In this document: positions 24,903-32,802 of the stretch, in pieces | How positions within the stretch are numbered: position 1 is the stretch's first letter | How the letters are laid out: every line of letters starts with the position of its first letter | NCBI RefSeq assembly: GCF_019890725.1 | Contig: NZ_JAINZZ010000007.1 | Location: 1-64,000, forward strand | From: Actinacidiphila acidipaludis | GTDB lineage: Bacteria; Actinomycetota; Actinomycetes; Streptomycetales; Streptomycetaceae | DNA: 64,000 nt | Direction of reading: 5' to 3' | Notes under the pieces: model-generated | Database searches by the model: none | Told to the model about the DNA's origin: nothing | Seen by the model: the letters and a program-made list of their open reading frames with translations, nothing else | Program-made: the position numbers and the translations under genes

Positions 24903-25322
24903 ATGCCGGACGATGACGAGTTCGCCTCCGTAGTCCTCGACGAAGAATTCGTACGGTCTGCGCTGTTCCACGAGCCCACGGCCAGGGAACGGATGCTCGC
25001 CGTCGCCGAAGGTCCAGCGCTACCGCCCGCCAGGCCGGGACGGCACAGAAGCGAGTCCCGTCTCGTCCCGGAACTGGACGACACGGTGACCGGGACCGAT
25101 GAGCTGTACGCCGCCGGTCATCCGTACCGGGGGAGCTCCACCCGGTGGCACCGGCCGGTCGCCTGGGCTCTGGCGGTCGTCATGGGCATCGGGGTGGTCG
25201 CACTCACCTTCGCCGCGGTCTACCGCGGGGCGGGCGGCACCCGGCAGCCCAGCGCGCCCTCCACGACCAGCCCGGTGGGCACCAGGACCATGCCGCCGGT
25301 GGCCACCACGCCACTGCCCTGA
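24903..25322 (+). CDS. Single-pass membrane protein, first of a motif-sharing pair
   Basis: 139 residues. The N-terminal 30 residues contain DDEFASVVLDEEFVRSA then EPTARER. This is followed by a Pro/Arg-rich linker, one membrane helix at about 86-106 (VAWALAVVMGIGVVALTFAA) and a short Thr/Ser/Pro tail. The positive residues before the helix predict an inside N-terminus. The motif is repeated in the next gene. No enzyme motif is seen. Proteins at this location in S. coelicolor (SCO2584/SCO2583) are, as I recall, linked to spore-wall synthesis; that is unverified here. Confidence 0.8.
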   Translation: MPDDDEFASVVLDEEFVRSALFHEPTARERMLAVAEGPALPPARPGRHRSESRLVPELDDTVTGTDELYAAGHPYRGSSTRWHRPVAWALAVVMGIGVVALTFAAVYRGAGGTRQPSAPSTTSPVGTRTMPPVATTPLP

Positions 25323-25374
25323 TCCGGTGTCAAGTTGACCGGTACCGAGGCGTTTATTCGCACGCTCAGAGACT

Positions 25375-25380
25375 TAACCT
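25375..25380 (+). promoter_or_regulatory. -10 element of a probable leaderless promoter
   Basis: TAACCT ends 6 nt before ATG 25387. The preceding 45 bp are AT-rich for this genome, and no Shine-Dalgarno is present. Confidence 0.6.
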
Positions 25381-25386
25381 TGTGAT

Positions 25387-26526
25387 ATGAGCGGGCCCGG
25401 AAATCCTCCCGAGGGCGCCCCCGAGGGCGCTCCGGGCGGCGACGACGAGTACAGATCCGTCGTGTTCGACGAGTCGTTCGTCCGGGCTGCCCGGATCCAG
25501 GAGTACTCCGCCCGTGAGCGGCTGGACGGCGCGGCCCGTGCGGTGCGGATCCGGCACGCGCTCCCGCGCTCGCTCGCCCGGCAGGCGTTCGCGCTGATCC
25601 TGCTGCTCGCGGTCGCCTTCGGCTTCGCCATCTACATGGGCGTCCGCCACCCCTACCACGCCGACTCCGGCGGCCCGCCCCCGCCGCTCGCGGTCTCCGT
25701 CACCCCGCTTGTCCCGGCCGGCACGGTGGCGGCGGTGTCCGCCGCCGATCCGTTCGCGGGGAGCCCGGCCGCGGCGTACCGCGTGGGGACGGACGGCATC
25801 CAGTTCCAGGGGGCCGAGCGGGTGGGCGGTTTCGCGGAGAGCGAGGTCATGCAGGCCTTCGCGACCATCAAGGACTACATCGGTGAGTCGTCGCTCGACC
25901 CCAAGGCGGTCACCGGCGGCGACGTGGGCGCGGTGCGCAACCTGCTCGACCCCGGGCAGCTCGACCAGTTCGAGGCCAGCGTCACCCGGCCGAGCGGTGA
26001 CGGCAGCCATGAGGCCACCGGCTGGCTGGTGCGCTTCGACCCGGCCGAGCACCTCCAGCTCGTCGGCGGCGAGAACGGCGTGCGGGTCGACGGCTATGTG
26101 ACCACCGGCCAGGTCAAGGACAGCGCGCTCGAGATCACCGCCGACCACACCTTCGTCTACGCGCTGCGCGGCCCGGGCAAGCCCGCGACGCCCGTCTCGC
26201 TGTTCACCGTGCGGCGGCGGATGCTGTTCCGGTTCAGCCACCAGGACCTGCAGCAGCGGCACATCCAGGTGGTCGACGCGCAGGTGGCCGCCGGGCCGCT
26301 GTCCTGCGGGGAGGGCGCGGAGGGCTACTTCCGTCCGATCCTGGCCGGCGGGCACGCCGTCGGCGGCATCGGCGGCGTGAACCCCTTCGCCAAGGACAGC
26401 CCGGTCGGGCCGGTGTGCGCGCCGCTGACCACCGCGGGCAGCGCGAGCCTCAGCCCGCAGGATCCGGCTCGGGCGACGGCCCTGACCCCGCCTCCGACGG
26501 CCCCTGGTTCCCGTTCGAGCCTGTGA
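25387..26526 (+). CDS. Membrane-anchored extracytoplasmic protein, second of the pair
   Basis: 379 residues. The cytoplasmic N-terminus repeats the motif of the preceding gene (DDEYRSVVFDESFVRAA then EYSARER). One membrane helix lies at about 62-80 (AFALILLLAVAFGFAIYMG), then a large external domain of about 290 residues with no motif I know (FQGAERVGGFAESEVMQAFA, HEATGWLVRFDPAEHLQLVG). The last 77 bp overlap the convergent M48 peptidase gene. The arrangement suggests a shared cytoplasmic partner for the two proteins, with different periplasmic functions. Confidence 0.82.
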   Translation: MSGPGNPPEGAPEGAPGGDDEYRSVVFDESFVRAARIQEYSARERLDGAARAVRIRHALPRSLARQAFALILLLAVAFGFAIYMGVRHPYHADSGGPPPPLAVSVTPLVPAGTVAAVSAADPFAGSPAAAYRVGTDGIQFQGAERVGGFAESEVMQAFATIKDYIGESSLDPKAVTGGDVGAVRNLLDPGQLDQFEASVTRPSGDGSHEATGWLVRFDPAEHLQLVGGENGVRVDGYVTTGQVKDSALEITADHTFVYALRGPGKPATPVSLFTVRRRMLFRFSHQDLQQRHIQVVDAQVAAGPLSCGEGAEGYFRPILAGGHAVGGIGGVNPFAKDSPVGPVCAPLTTAGSASLSPQDPARATALTPPPTAPGSRSSL

Positions 26527-27559
26527 ACCGGTCGCGCAGCTTGCCGCCGAACTCGCCGGCGCCGTTCGACAAGTCGCGGATCAGTCCCATCAGCGGGTCC
26601 TTGCTCTGCTTCACCGTGTCGGCGTAGTGGGCCGCGGACTCCTTGAAGGCGTCGGAGACCGAGGTGTCCTTGTCCTCGGTGCGGCGGGCGTAGTGGCCGT
26701 CCATCAGCCGCTGGTAGTCGCGGGAGGCGGCCCACGTGCGCAGCTCGGCCGCGCGCACGGTGGTGAACGGGTGGCTGCGCGGCAGCACGTTGAGGATCTT
26801 CAGCACCGAGTCGCGCAGATCGCCCGCGGCCTCGTACTCGTCGGCCTGCTTGAGGAAGGCGTCCACGTTCATCTCGTGGAGGTGGTTGCCGCCGGCGATC
26901 TTCATCAGGCCGCGCATGGACGCCTGCAGGTCCTGGCCGACCAGCAGGCCCGCCCGGTCGGCGGACAGTTCGGACTTGCGGAACCACTCGCGCAGGGCGG
27001 TCACCAGGGCCAGCACCGCCAGGTTCCCCAGCGGGATCCAGGCGACGCGCAGCGCCAGGTTGGTCAGGAAGAGCAGTATCGTCCGGTAGACCGAGTGGCC
27101 GGACAACGCGTGGCCCACCTCGTGGCCGACGACCGCCCGCATCTCCTCCTCGTCCAGCAGCTCGACGAGGCCGGTGGTCACCACGATGATCGGCTCGTCC
27201 ATGCCGATGCACATCGCGTTCGGCTTCGGGTCCTGAGTGACGTACATCAGCGGGACCTTCTCCAGGTCCAGGATGTAACAGGCGTCCCGCAGCATCGCGT
27301 TGAGGTGGGCGAACTGCTCGTCACTGACCCGCACGGAGTCGGAGAGGAAGAGCAGCCGCAGGCTCCGCTCGGGGAGCAGGCCGCTCAACGCCTTGAAGAC
27401 GGTGTCGAATCCGCTGAGCTTGCGCAGCGCGACGAGCGCCGAGCGGTCGGCGGGGTGTTCGTACGCCCGTGAGGAGATGTCGGGGAACCGCCTGCGGGTG
27501 CGTCCAGGCAGCTTCTCGGTGCTGACCCGCCGCTCGTTCCGTTCGTTCGGCTCGGACAT
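26450..27559 (-). CDS. M48 family metalloprotease
   Basis: 369 residues. The zinc motif HEVGH is at 146-150 and the third ligand Glu in SELSADRAG at about 197, as in HtpX/Ste24-type proteases. One or two membrane segments follow the zinc site (ILLFLTNLALRVAWIPLGNLAV split over 161-190). The C-terminal 60 residues are Gly/Ser/Pro-rich. It probably degrades or trims membrane or envelope proteins. ATG at 27559 follows an AGGGGG run by 10 nt. Its end overlaps the preceding membrane-protein gene tail to tail. Confidence 0.92.
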   Translation of the reverse strand: MSEPNERNERRVSTEKLPGRTRRRFPDISSRAYEHPADRSALVALRKLSGFDTVFKALSGLLPERSLRLLFLSDSVRVSDEQFAHLNAMLRDACYILDLEKVPLMYVTQDPKPNAMCIGMDEPIIVVTTGLVELLDEEEMRAVVGHEVGHALSGHSVYRTILLFLTNLALRVAWIPLGNLAVLALVTALREWFRKSELSADRAGLLVGQDLQASMRGLMKIAGGNHLHEMNVDAFLKQADEYEAAGDLRDSVLKILNVLPRSHPFTTVRAAELRTWAASRDYQRLMDGHYARRTEDKDTSVSDAFKESAAHYADTVKQSKDPLMGLIRDLSNGAGEFGGKLRDRFTGSNGNQGPSEAGSGPSPEPDPAG

Positions 27560-27699
27560 ACTGGCCCAACCCCCTGATAGCCAACCGGTACATACTCTGG
27601 ACGCGCGGTGCCGACGCGAAGTTCCCCCGGCGCCGCCCGTACGATGTGCCGAAGAGTGTCCCCCGTCCGTCCCCGAGTCCGCAAAGGGTCCCGTCGATC

Positions 27700-27852
27700 A
27701 TGTCGAACGTCGCAGCCACCGCCCTGACCCCCCTGACCACCCTCGCGGAGGGCGGGCAGCACAACAGCCTCAGCCCCTACCTGACCGGGTTCGGCGCACT
27801 GGGTGTCCTGCTGATCCTCCTGTGGATCACCACCCGCTTCAACCGGGACTGA
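27700..27852 (+). CDS. Small single-pass membrane protein (50 aa)
   Basis: 50 residues: a short N-terminus with [19 protein letters not shown], one membrane helix ([17 protein letters not shown]) and a basic end NRD. ATG at 27700 has AAAGGG about 12 nt upstream. A TACGAT -10 candidate lies at 27640-27645. Its TGA is one base before the nadD start, so the two are translated together. I recall similar small proteins next to nadD in streptomycetes; the role is unknown. Confidence 0.75.
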   Translation: MSNVAATALTPLTTLAEGGQHNSLSPYLTGFGALGVLLILLWITTRFNRD

Positions 27853-27853
27853 C

Positions 27854-28456
27854 ATGCCCCCCGGCAAGAAGCGCATCGGTGTGATGGGCGGTACCTTCGA
27901 CCCCATCCATCACGGGCACCTGGTGGCCGCGAGCGAGGTCGTCAGCCTTTTCCACCTCGACGAGGTGGTGTTCGTGCCCACCGGGCAGCCCTGGCAGAAG
28001 GACGACCGCAAGGTGTCGCCGGCCGAGGACCGCTACCTGATGACGGTGATCGCCACCGCGTCCAACCCCCAGTTCTCGGTCAGCCGCAGCGACATCGAGC
28101 GCGGCGGCAACACGTACACCATCGACACCCTGCGTGACCTGCGGGCCGAGCACCCTGATGCCGACCTCTTCTTCATCACGGGCGCCGACGCGCTGTCGCA
28201 GATCTTCTCCTGGCGGAACGCCGAGGAACTGTTCTCTCTGGCACATTTCATCGGCGTCACACGTCCAGGGCATACGCTGTCGGACCCGGGCTTCCCCGAG
28301 GGGGGAGTGTCCCTGGTGGAAGTCCCGGCGCTGGCGATCTCCTCGACGGACTGCCGCCAGCGGGTGGCCAAGGGGGATCCGGTCTGGTACTTGGTTCCGG
28401 ACGGTGTGGTGCGCTACATCGACAAACGCGCGCTGTACCGGGACGCGACCGGGTAG
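27854..28456 (+). CDS. nadD: Nicotinate-nucleotide adenylyltransferase
   Basis: Converts nicotinate mononucleotide and ATP to deamido-NAD, a required step of NAD synthesis. 200 residues with the nucleotidyltransferase signatures [17 protein letters not shown] at the start and [10 protein letters not shown] near the end. The start ATG is one base after the stop of the small membrane-protein gene, and the LCP gene follows after 29 bp. Confidence 0.97.
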   Translation: MPPGKKRIGVMGGTFDPIHHGHLVAASEVVSLFHLDEVVFVPTGQPWQKDDRKVSPAEDRYLMTVIATASNPQFSVSRSDIERGGNTYTIDTLRDLRAEHPDADLFFITGADALSQIFSWRNAEELFSLAHFIGVTRPGHTLSDPGFPEGGVSLVEVPALAISSTDCRQRVAKGDPVWYLVPDGVVRYIDKRALYRDATG

Positions 28457-28485
28457 CGGCGACGAAACACACGAAGGGGTTCCTC

Positions 28486-30369
28486 GTGAACGACGCAAAC
28501 CCCCACTGGCAACCTGCCGAGGGCGGTCCCGACGACGAGAGAGACCCTTACGCGCGAGAGCGTTACTACCAGCAGCAGCACTACGGTTACGACGCGTACG
28601 GACGCCCCCTCCAGGCCCCCCCGCAGCAGCAGGGCCAGGCGCCGCAGGGCAGGCAGCAGACCCAGCAGCCCCCGCAGACGTACAACGACCCGTACCAGGA
28701 TCCGTCACCGTCCTCCTACGGCGGCCGCCAGCAGGGCTGGATCCCGCAGCAGCCCCAGCAGCCCTACTACGAGCAGCCCCAGCAGCAGGGGTACGACACC
28801 GGACAGCAGCCGGTGTACCCGCCCGGCGGGCAGCCCGGATACGACACCGGCCAGCACGCCGTTTACGACACCGGTCAGCACGCGGTCTACGACACCGGCC
28901 AGCAGCAGCTCTACGACACCGGGCAGCAGCCGGCGTACGACACGGGCGCGCACCCGGTGTACGACACCGGCCGGCAGGCGGCCTACGACACCGGGCAGCA
29001 GCCGGTGTACGACACCGGCCAGCACGCCGTGTACGAGACCGGACAGCACCAGGTGCCGCTCCAGGAGACCCGCGGCGGGCCCGCGCAGCACGAGCGGGAG
29101 GACTACCACACCGGGCAGTTCGCCTTCGTCGACGAGGAGTCGGACGACTCCGAGGAAGTCATCGACTGGCTGAAGTTCTCCGAGTCGCGCACCGAACGCC
29201 GCGAAGAGGCCCGCAGGCGCGGCCGCAACCGCAAGGTCGGCCTGGTGCTCGTGCTGGTGCTCGCCCTGCTGGGCGGCGCCGGCTACCTGTGGAAGGCCGG
29301 GAAGATCCCGGGCCTGGCCAAGGACAGGACCACCGCGGCGGCCCCCGGCGGCGCCCAGAAACGCGACGTCATCGTGGTCCACCTGCTGCCGGTCAACGGC
29401 GGCCCCAGCGACACCGCGCTGCTCGTCGACAACACCACCAAGGGCCGCGGCACCACCGTGCTCATCCCCAACTCCCTCCAGCTCACCGGGGACGACGGTT
29501 CCGGCACCACCCTCGACAAGTCCGTCGCGGACGGCGTCGGCCCGACCAGGGACTCGCTGAACGCCCTGCTCGGCACCGACATCAAGGGCAGCTGGCGGCT
29601 GGACTCGCCCTATCTGGAACTGCTGGTCGACTCCCTCGGCGACGTGTTCGTCGACACCAACGCCACCGTGAAGGGCACCGGCAAGGACAGCGGCCGCACG
29701 CTGGTCCAGCAGGGCAAGCAGACCGAGCTCACCGGCCAGGCCGCGGTGGCGTACGCCACCTACAAGGGTCCCGGTGAGTCGCAGACCGACCAGCTCAGCC
29801 GGTTCGGCCAGGTCATGCAGGCGGTGCTGAAGAAGATGCCGAGCGACGCCGCGGACGCCACCAAGACGATCCAGGGGCTCGCCCAGATCCTCGACCCGTC
29901 GCTGTCCGACCGGGAGCTCGGCGCCTCGCTCGCCGGTCTCGCGGAGCTGGCCAAGACGGGTGCCTACGACACGGCGATGCTGCCGGTGCAGAAGGACGGC
30001 TCGCTCAGCTCGCAGGCCACCGAGAGCGTCGTGAAGGACGTGCTCGGCGGCACGGTCAAGGAGTCCTCCGGCAGCTCGGCCCAGCCGCGCGTGCTGATCA
30101 GGGACGCCACCGGCACCTCCAAGTCCGCGCCGCTGGCCCAGGCCGCCATCGTCAACGGCGGCACCTACGCCTACGTGCCCGGCGGCAAGGCGAGCAGCTC
30201 GCAGGCCGCGTCGCAGGTGCTGTACGCCGACCCGGCCCGGCTCGCCGCGGCGAAGGACGTGGCGTCCACCCTCGGGCTGCCGGCCGGAGCGGTGAAGAAG
30301 GGCGCGGTCCCGTCGAACGCGGACGTCGTGGTGGTGCTGGGCAAGGACTACAAGCCCAGCGCGGACTGA
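28486..30369 (+). CDS. LCP / LytR_C domain protein with N-terminal YDTG repeats (PdtA-like)
   Basis: 627 residues. Residues 1-245 are cytoplasmic and Gln/Tyr/Pro-rich, with about ten 8-residue YDTGQxxx units at 100-190. One membrane helix lies at about 250-270 (VGLVLVLVLALLGGAGYLW). An LCP domain (about 285-470) keeps SDTALLVDNT but has IPNS where the family usually has IPRD. A LytR_C domain (about 520-625) ends VVVVLGKDY. LCP enzymes attach glycopolymers to peptidoglycan. PdtA (SCO2578) of S. coelicolor, placed the same way, is reported to do this for polydiglycosylphosphate. GTG at 28486 follows AAGGGG. Catalytic competence is uncertain. Confidence 0.85.
   Translation: MNDANPHWQPAEGGPDDERDPYARERYYQQQHYGYDAYGRPLQAPPQQQGQAPQGRQQTQQPPQTYNDPYQDPSPSSYGGRQQGWIPQQPQQPYYEQPQQQGYDTGQQPVYPPGGQPGYDTGQHAVYDTGQHAVYDTGQQQLYDTGQQPAYDTGAHPVYDTGRQAAYDTGQQPVYDTGQHAVYETGQHQVPLQETRGGPAQHEREDYHTGQFAFVDEESDDSEEVIDWLKFSESRTERREEARRRGRNRKVGLVLVLVLALLGGAGYLWKAGKIPGLAKDRTTAAAPGGAQKRDVIVVHLLPVNGGPSDTALLVDNTTKGRGTTVLIPNSLQLTGDDGSGTTLDKSVADGVGPTRDSLNALLGTDIKGSWRLDSPYLELLVDSLGDVFVDTNATVKGTGKDSGRTLVQQGKQTELTGQAAVAYATYKGPGESQTDQLSRFGQVMQAVLKKMPSDAADATKTIQGLAQILDPSLSDRELGASLAGLAELAKTGAYDTAMLPVQKDGSLSSQATESVVKDVLGGTVKESSGSSAQPRVLIRDATGTSKSAPLAQAAIVNGGTYAYVPGGKASSSQAASQVLYADPARLAAAKDVASTLGLPAGAVKKGAVPSNADVVVVLGKDYKPSAD
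28795..29050 (+). repeat. 24-bp coding tandem repeat (YDTGQxxx)
   Basis: About ten copies of TACGACACCGGxCAGCAx in tandem encode 8-residue units with consensus YDTGQ(Q/H)xV. All are in phase. The last copy reads YETG. Confidence 0.92.
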
Positions 30370-30396
30370 GCGGACCCGGCCGCCGGCCGGGACGAG

Positions 30397-30433
30397 GCCC
30401 GCGGCACCCCTCCTCGGGGGGTGTGCCGCGGGC
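30397..30433 (+). terminator. Terminator after the LCP gene
   Basis: GCCCGCGGCAC (30397-30407) pairs with GTGCCGCGGGC (30423-30433), with a CCC/GGG extension inside. It lies 28 bp after the LCP stop and separates it from rsfS. Confidence 0.8.
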
Positions 30434-30517
30434 ATATCCGTCCGGAAACCGGTCGGGCACTGTCCGAGGGGCGTGAGACCCTGGAAATGACGAGTCCCCG
30501 ACCGGAAAGCCGCACCT

Positions 30518-30952
30518 GTGACCGCCACTGACCGTTCCATCGAGCTGACCCGCGCCGCAGCGCAGGCCGCGGCCGACAAGCTCGCGCACGACATCATCGC
30601 CTACGACGTCAGCGACGTGCTCTCCATCACCGACGCGTTCCTGGTCGCCTCGGCGCCCAACGACCGGCAGGTCAGGGCCATTGTCGACGCGATCGAGGAC
30701 TATCTGCTCAAGGAGCTCGGCGCCAAACCGGTACGGCGTGAGGGCGAGCGGGACGGCCGCTGGGTGCTGCTGGACTACGTCGACATCGTCGTGCACGTCC
30801 AGCACTCCGAGGAGCGGGTGTTCTACGCCCTGGAGCGCCTGTGGAAGGACTGCCCGGAGATCGAGCTGCCGCCGGACGCGGTCGCCACCCGGGGCAAGGC
30901 CGCCGAGCACGCCCAGGCGATGGCGGCCGACGCCGAAGGGGACCTGCGCTGA
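30518..30952 (+). CDS. rsfS: Ribosome silencing factor RsfS
   Basis: 144 residues of the Iojap/RsfS family. It binds L14 and blocks subunit joining when nutrients are scarce. Signatures are KLAHDIIAYDVSDVLSITDA, FLVASAPNDRQVRAIVDAIE and WVLLDYVDIVVHVQHSEERV. GTG at 30518 has GGAAAG 9 nt upstream. The stop overlaps the next gene's proposed CTG start (CTGA). Confidence 0.96.
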   Translation: MTATDRSIELTRAAAQAAADKLAHDIIAYDVSDVLSITDAFLVASAPNDRQVRAIVDAIEDYLLKELGAKPVRREGERDGRWVLLDYVDIVVHVQHSEERVFYALERLWKDCPEIELPPDAVATRGKAAEHAQAMAADAEGDLR

Positions 30953-31602
30953 ACGCGGCCAGGACCGGCCGGGGCCGCCGCATCGTCCTGTGGCGGCACG
31001 GCCAGACCCAGTGGAACCTGGAGCAGCGCTTCCAGGGCACCACGGACATCGCGCTCACCGAGACCGGCATCGCCCAGGCGCGGCGTGCGGCCCGGCTGCT
31101 GGCCGCGCTGAACCCCGACGCGATCGTCTCGTCCGACCTCAGCCGGGCGGCGAGCACCGCCGCCGAACTGGCCGCAATCACCGGCCTTCCGGTCACCCAC
31201 TACGAGGGCCTGCGGGAGACCTACGCGGGCGTGTGGCAGGGCCTGACCCACACCGAGATCAACGAACGCTACGGCGACCAGTACGCGGCCTGGAAGCGCG
31301 GGGAGCCGGTGCGGCGCGGCGGCGGGGAGCTGGAGACCGAGGTCGCCGACCGGGCCGCTCCGGTGGTCCTGGCGGCCGTGGACAAGCTGTCCGACGACGG
31401 GGTGCTGGTCGTGGTCAGCCACGGCGGCACGATCCGCACCACCATCGGCCGGCTCATCGGCCTGGACCCGGTCAGCTGGGAGTCCCTCGGCGGGCTCTCG
31501 AACTGCTGCTGGTCGGTGCTCGGCGAGGGCGTCCGCGGCTGGCGGCTGACCGAGCACAATGCGGGCACGCTGCCCGAGCCGGTCCTCGGCGACGACACCT
31601 GA
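30949..31602 (+). CDS. Histidine phosphatase (phosphoglycerate-mutase-like), CTG start
   Basis: 217 residues. The catalytic RHG lies in IVLWRHGQTQWN (His about 17). ETYAGVWQGLTHTEI and the second catalytic His in VVVSHGGTIRTT complete the family pattern. The substrate is unknown; relatives include broad phosphatases such as GpgP and CobC. No ATG, GTG or TTG occurs in frame between rsfS's coding end and the essential RHG segment. The CTG at 30949 overlaps the rsfS stop as CTGA and has AAGGGG 8 nt upstream. This is the pattern of a coupled start with C replacing A or G. Confidence 0.9.
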   Translation: MNAARTGRGRRIVLWRHGQTQWNLEQRFQGTTDIALTETGIAQARRAARLLAALNPDAIVSSDLSRAASTAAELAAITGLPVTHYEGLRETYAGVWQGLTHTEINERYGDQYAAWKRGEPVRRGGGELETEVADRAAPVVLAAVDKLSDDGVLVVVSHGGTIRTTIGRLIGLDPVSWESLGGLSNCCWSVLGEGVRGWRLTEHNAGTLPEPVLGDDT

Positions 31603-31711
31603 TCCCTCGCGAACGGTCCGGCACGGGCGCCGGACCGCTCGCGGCCGGGTGCCGGGAGGCTCCCCCGACCGGCCGGAGCGGGCCGATTTCGTTTCCGGTC
31701 CGTGCACCGGC

Positions 31712-31717
31712 TATGCT
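31712..31717 (+). promoter_or_regulatory. Candidate -10 for the first tRNA-Ala gene
   Basis: TATGCT lies 32 nt upstream of the tRNA 5' end, a normal distance for a short tRNA leader. No good -35 is seen at 17-18 nt. Confidence 0.35.
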
Positions 31718-31749
31718 TCTTCCCGTCGCCCGGGGAACGGGATCGGCAA

Positions 31750-31822
<73 letters not shown>

Positions 31823-31830
31823 CAATCATC

Positions 31831-31858
31831 ACGGCGTCACCCGAACGGGTGGCGCCGT
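31831..31858 (+). terminator. Terminator after tRNA-Ala copy 1
   Basis: ACGGCG-T-CACCC pairs with GGGTG-G-CGCCGT across a GAAC loop, 9 nt after the tRNA, followed by TCTCGTTGT. Confidence 0.75.
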
Positions 31859-31948
31859 TCTCGTTGTGCGGGGCGTGTGGCCGTCGGCCCGCCCCGCTCC
31901 TCCCAGCCTCCCAGGCGTATGGCGCAGGTCACATCGGACGCGTGAAAT

Positions 31949-32016
31949 ATCCGGGGACTGCTTCCCCGTTACATGCACGTGAATGAAAATCCGGGGGCTT
32001 CGTCCCCGGTTACCTG
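31949..32016. promoter_or_regulatory. Two 40-bp-spaced hairpin repeats before the TetR gene
   Basis: ATCCGGGGACTGCTTCCCCG starting at 31949 and ATCCGGGGGCTTCGTCCCCG starting at 31989 are near-copies. Both are followed by a GTTAC word, and each is itself an inverted repeat (CCGGGG...CCCCG). They lie 43-110 bp upstream of the TetR start and could be its operators; a dispersed repeat is the alternative. Confidence 0.5.
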
Positions 32017-32058
32017 ACCAACCACCACCGCACCACCCTGTCGAGAGGAGGACCCGCC

Positions 32059-32697
32059 ATGACCATCACCGCCGACACGACGGAGACGGCACCGCGCCGG
32101 GCCCCTCGTATGCGTACGGACGCGGCGCGCAACCGGGAGCGGATCCTGGCCGCGGCCCGCGAGATGCTCGTGGAGCAGGGACCGGACGTCCCCTTCGACG
32201 ACATCGCGCGTCGGGCCGGCGTCGGCAACGCGACGCTCTACCGGCACTTCCCCGACCGGCACGCACTGCTGCGCGCCGTGCTCCTCTTCGTCATGAGCCG
32301 GACGGCGGACACGGCCGAGGCCGTCGCCGCCCGGGAGACCGACCCCTTCACCGCGCTGAGCGGCTTCGCCCACGCGGCGGTCGACGAGCGCGCCGCGGCG
32401 TTCTGCGGCATGTTCCCCGCCGGGGAGCGCCCGGAGGTCACGCCCGAGATGTACGCCGAGTACGCACGGTTCCAGACCGCCCTGGAAGGGCTGATGGAAC
32501 GGGCCCGCGAGGCGGGGCGTCTGCGCCCGGACATCACCCAGACCGACTTCATGATCGCCGTGTCGCAGCTCAGCCGCCCGCTGCCGGGCCTGGAATGCGA
32601 GGGCGCCGACTGCCACCGGCGTCTGGACCTGTTCCTGGACGGACTGCGCCCGCGGTCCGCCGACTCCGGATCCGGCCCCTCGAACCCCTCCTCGTAG
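32059..32697 (+). CDS. TetR family transcriptional regulator
   Basis: 212 residues. The N-terminal DNA-binding domain reads RNRERILAAAREMLVEQG, then FDDIARRAGVGNATLYRHFP, the TetR helix-turn-helix. The C-terminal ligand-binding half has CGMFPAGERPEV and is about 130 residues long. ATG at 32059 has GAGAGGAGG upstream. It precedes an efflux-type MFS gene on the same strand by 105 bp, the usual arrangement of a drug-responsive repressor with its pump. Confidence 0.93.
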   Translation: MTITADTTETAPRRAPRMRTDAARNRERILAAAREMLVEQGPDVPFDDIARRAGVGNATLYRHFPDRHALLRAVLLFVMSRTADTAEAVAARETDPFTALSGFAHAAVDERAAAFCGMFPAGERPEVTPEMYAEYARFQTALEGLMERAREAGRLRPDITQTDFMIAVSQLSRPLPGLECEGADCHRRLDLFLDGLRPRSADSGSGPSNPSS

Positions 32698-32741
32698 ACC
32701 ACCCGCGGCCCCTGGCCGCGCGGCGTCGCCCCTTGACCTTG

Positions 32742-32763
32742 AACGACCGAATAACGACCGAAC
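32742..32763 (+). promoter_or_regulatory. Tandem 11-bp repeat in the MFS promoter region
   Basis: AACGACCGAAT (32742-32752) is followed directly by AACGACCGAAC (32753-32763). It lies just after TTGACCTTGAAC, about 40 bp before the MFS start. The one-helical-turn spacing suits side-by-side binding of a regulator, probably the adjacent TetR protein. Confidence 0.5.
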
Positions 32764-32802
32764 CTCACCCGTGCCCGCGGGCACACCTAGGTGGATATCC
32801 CC

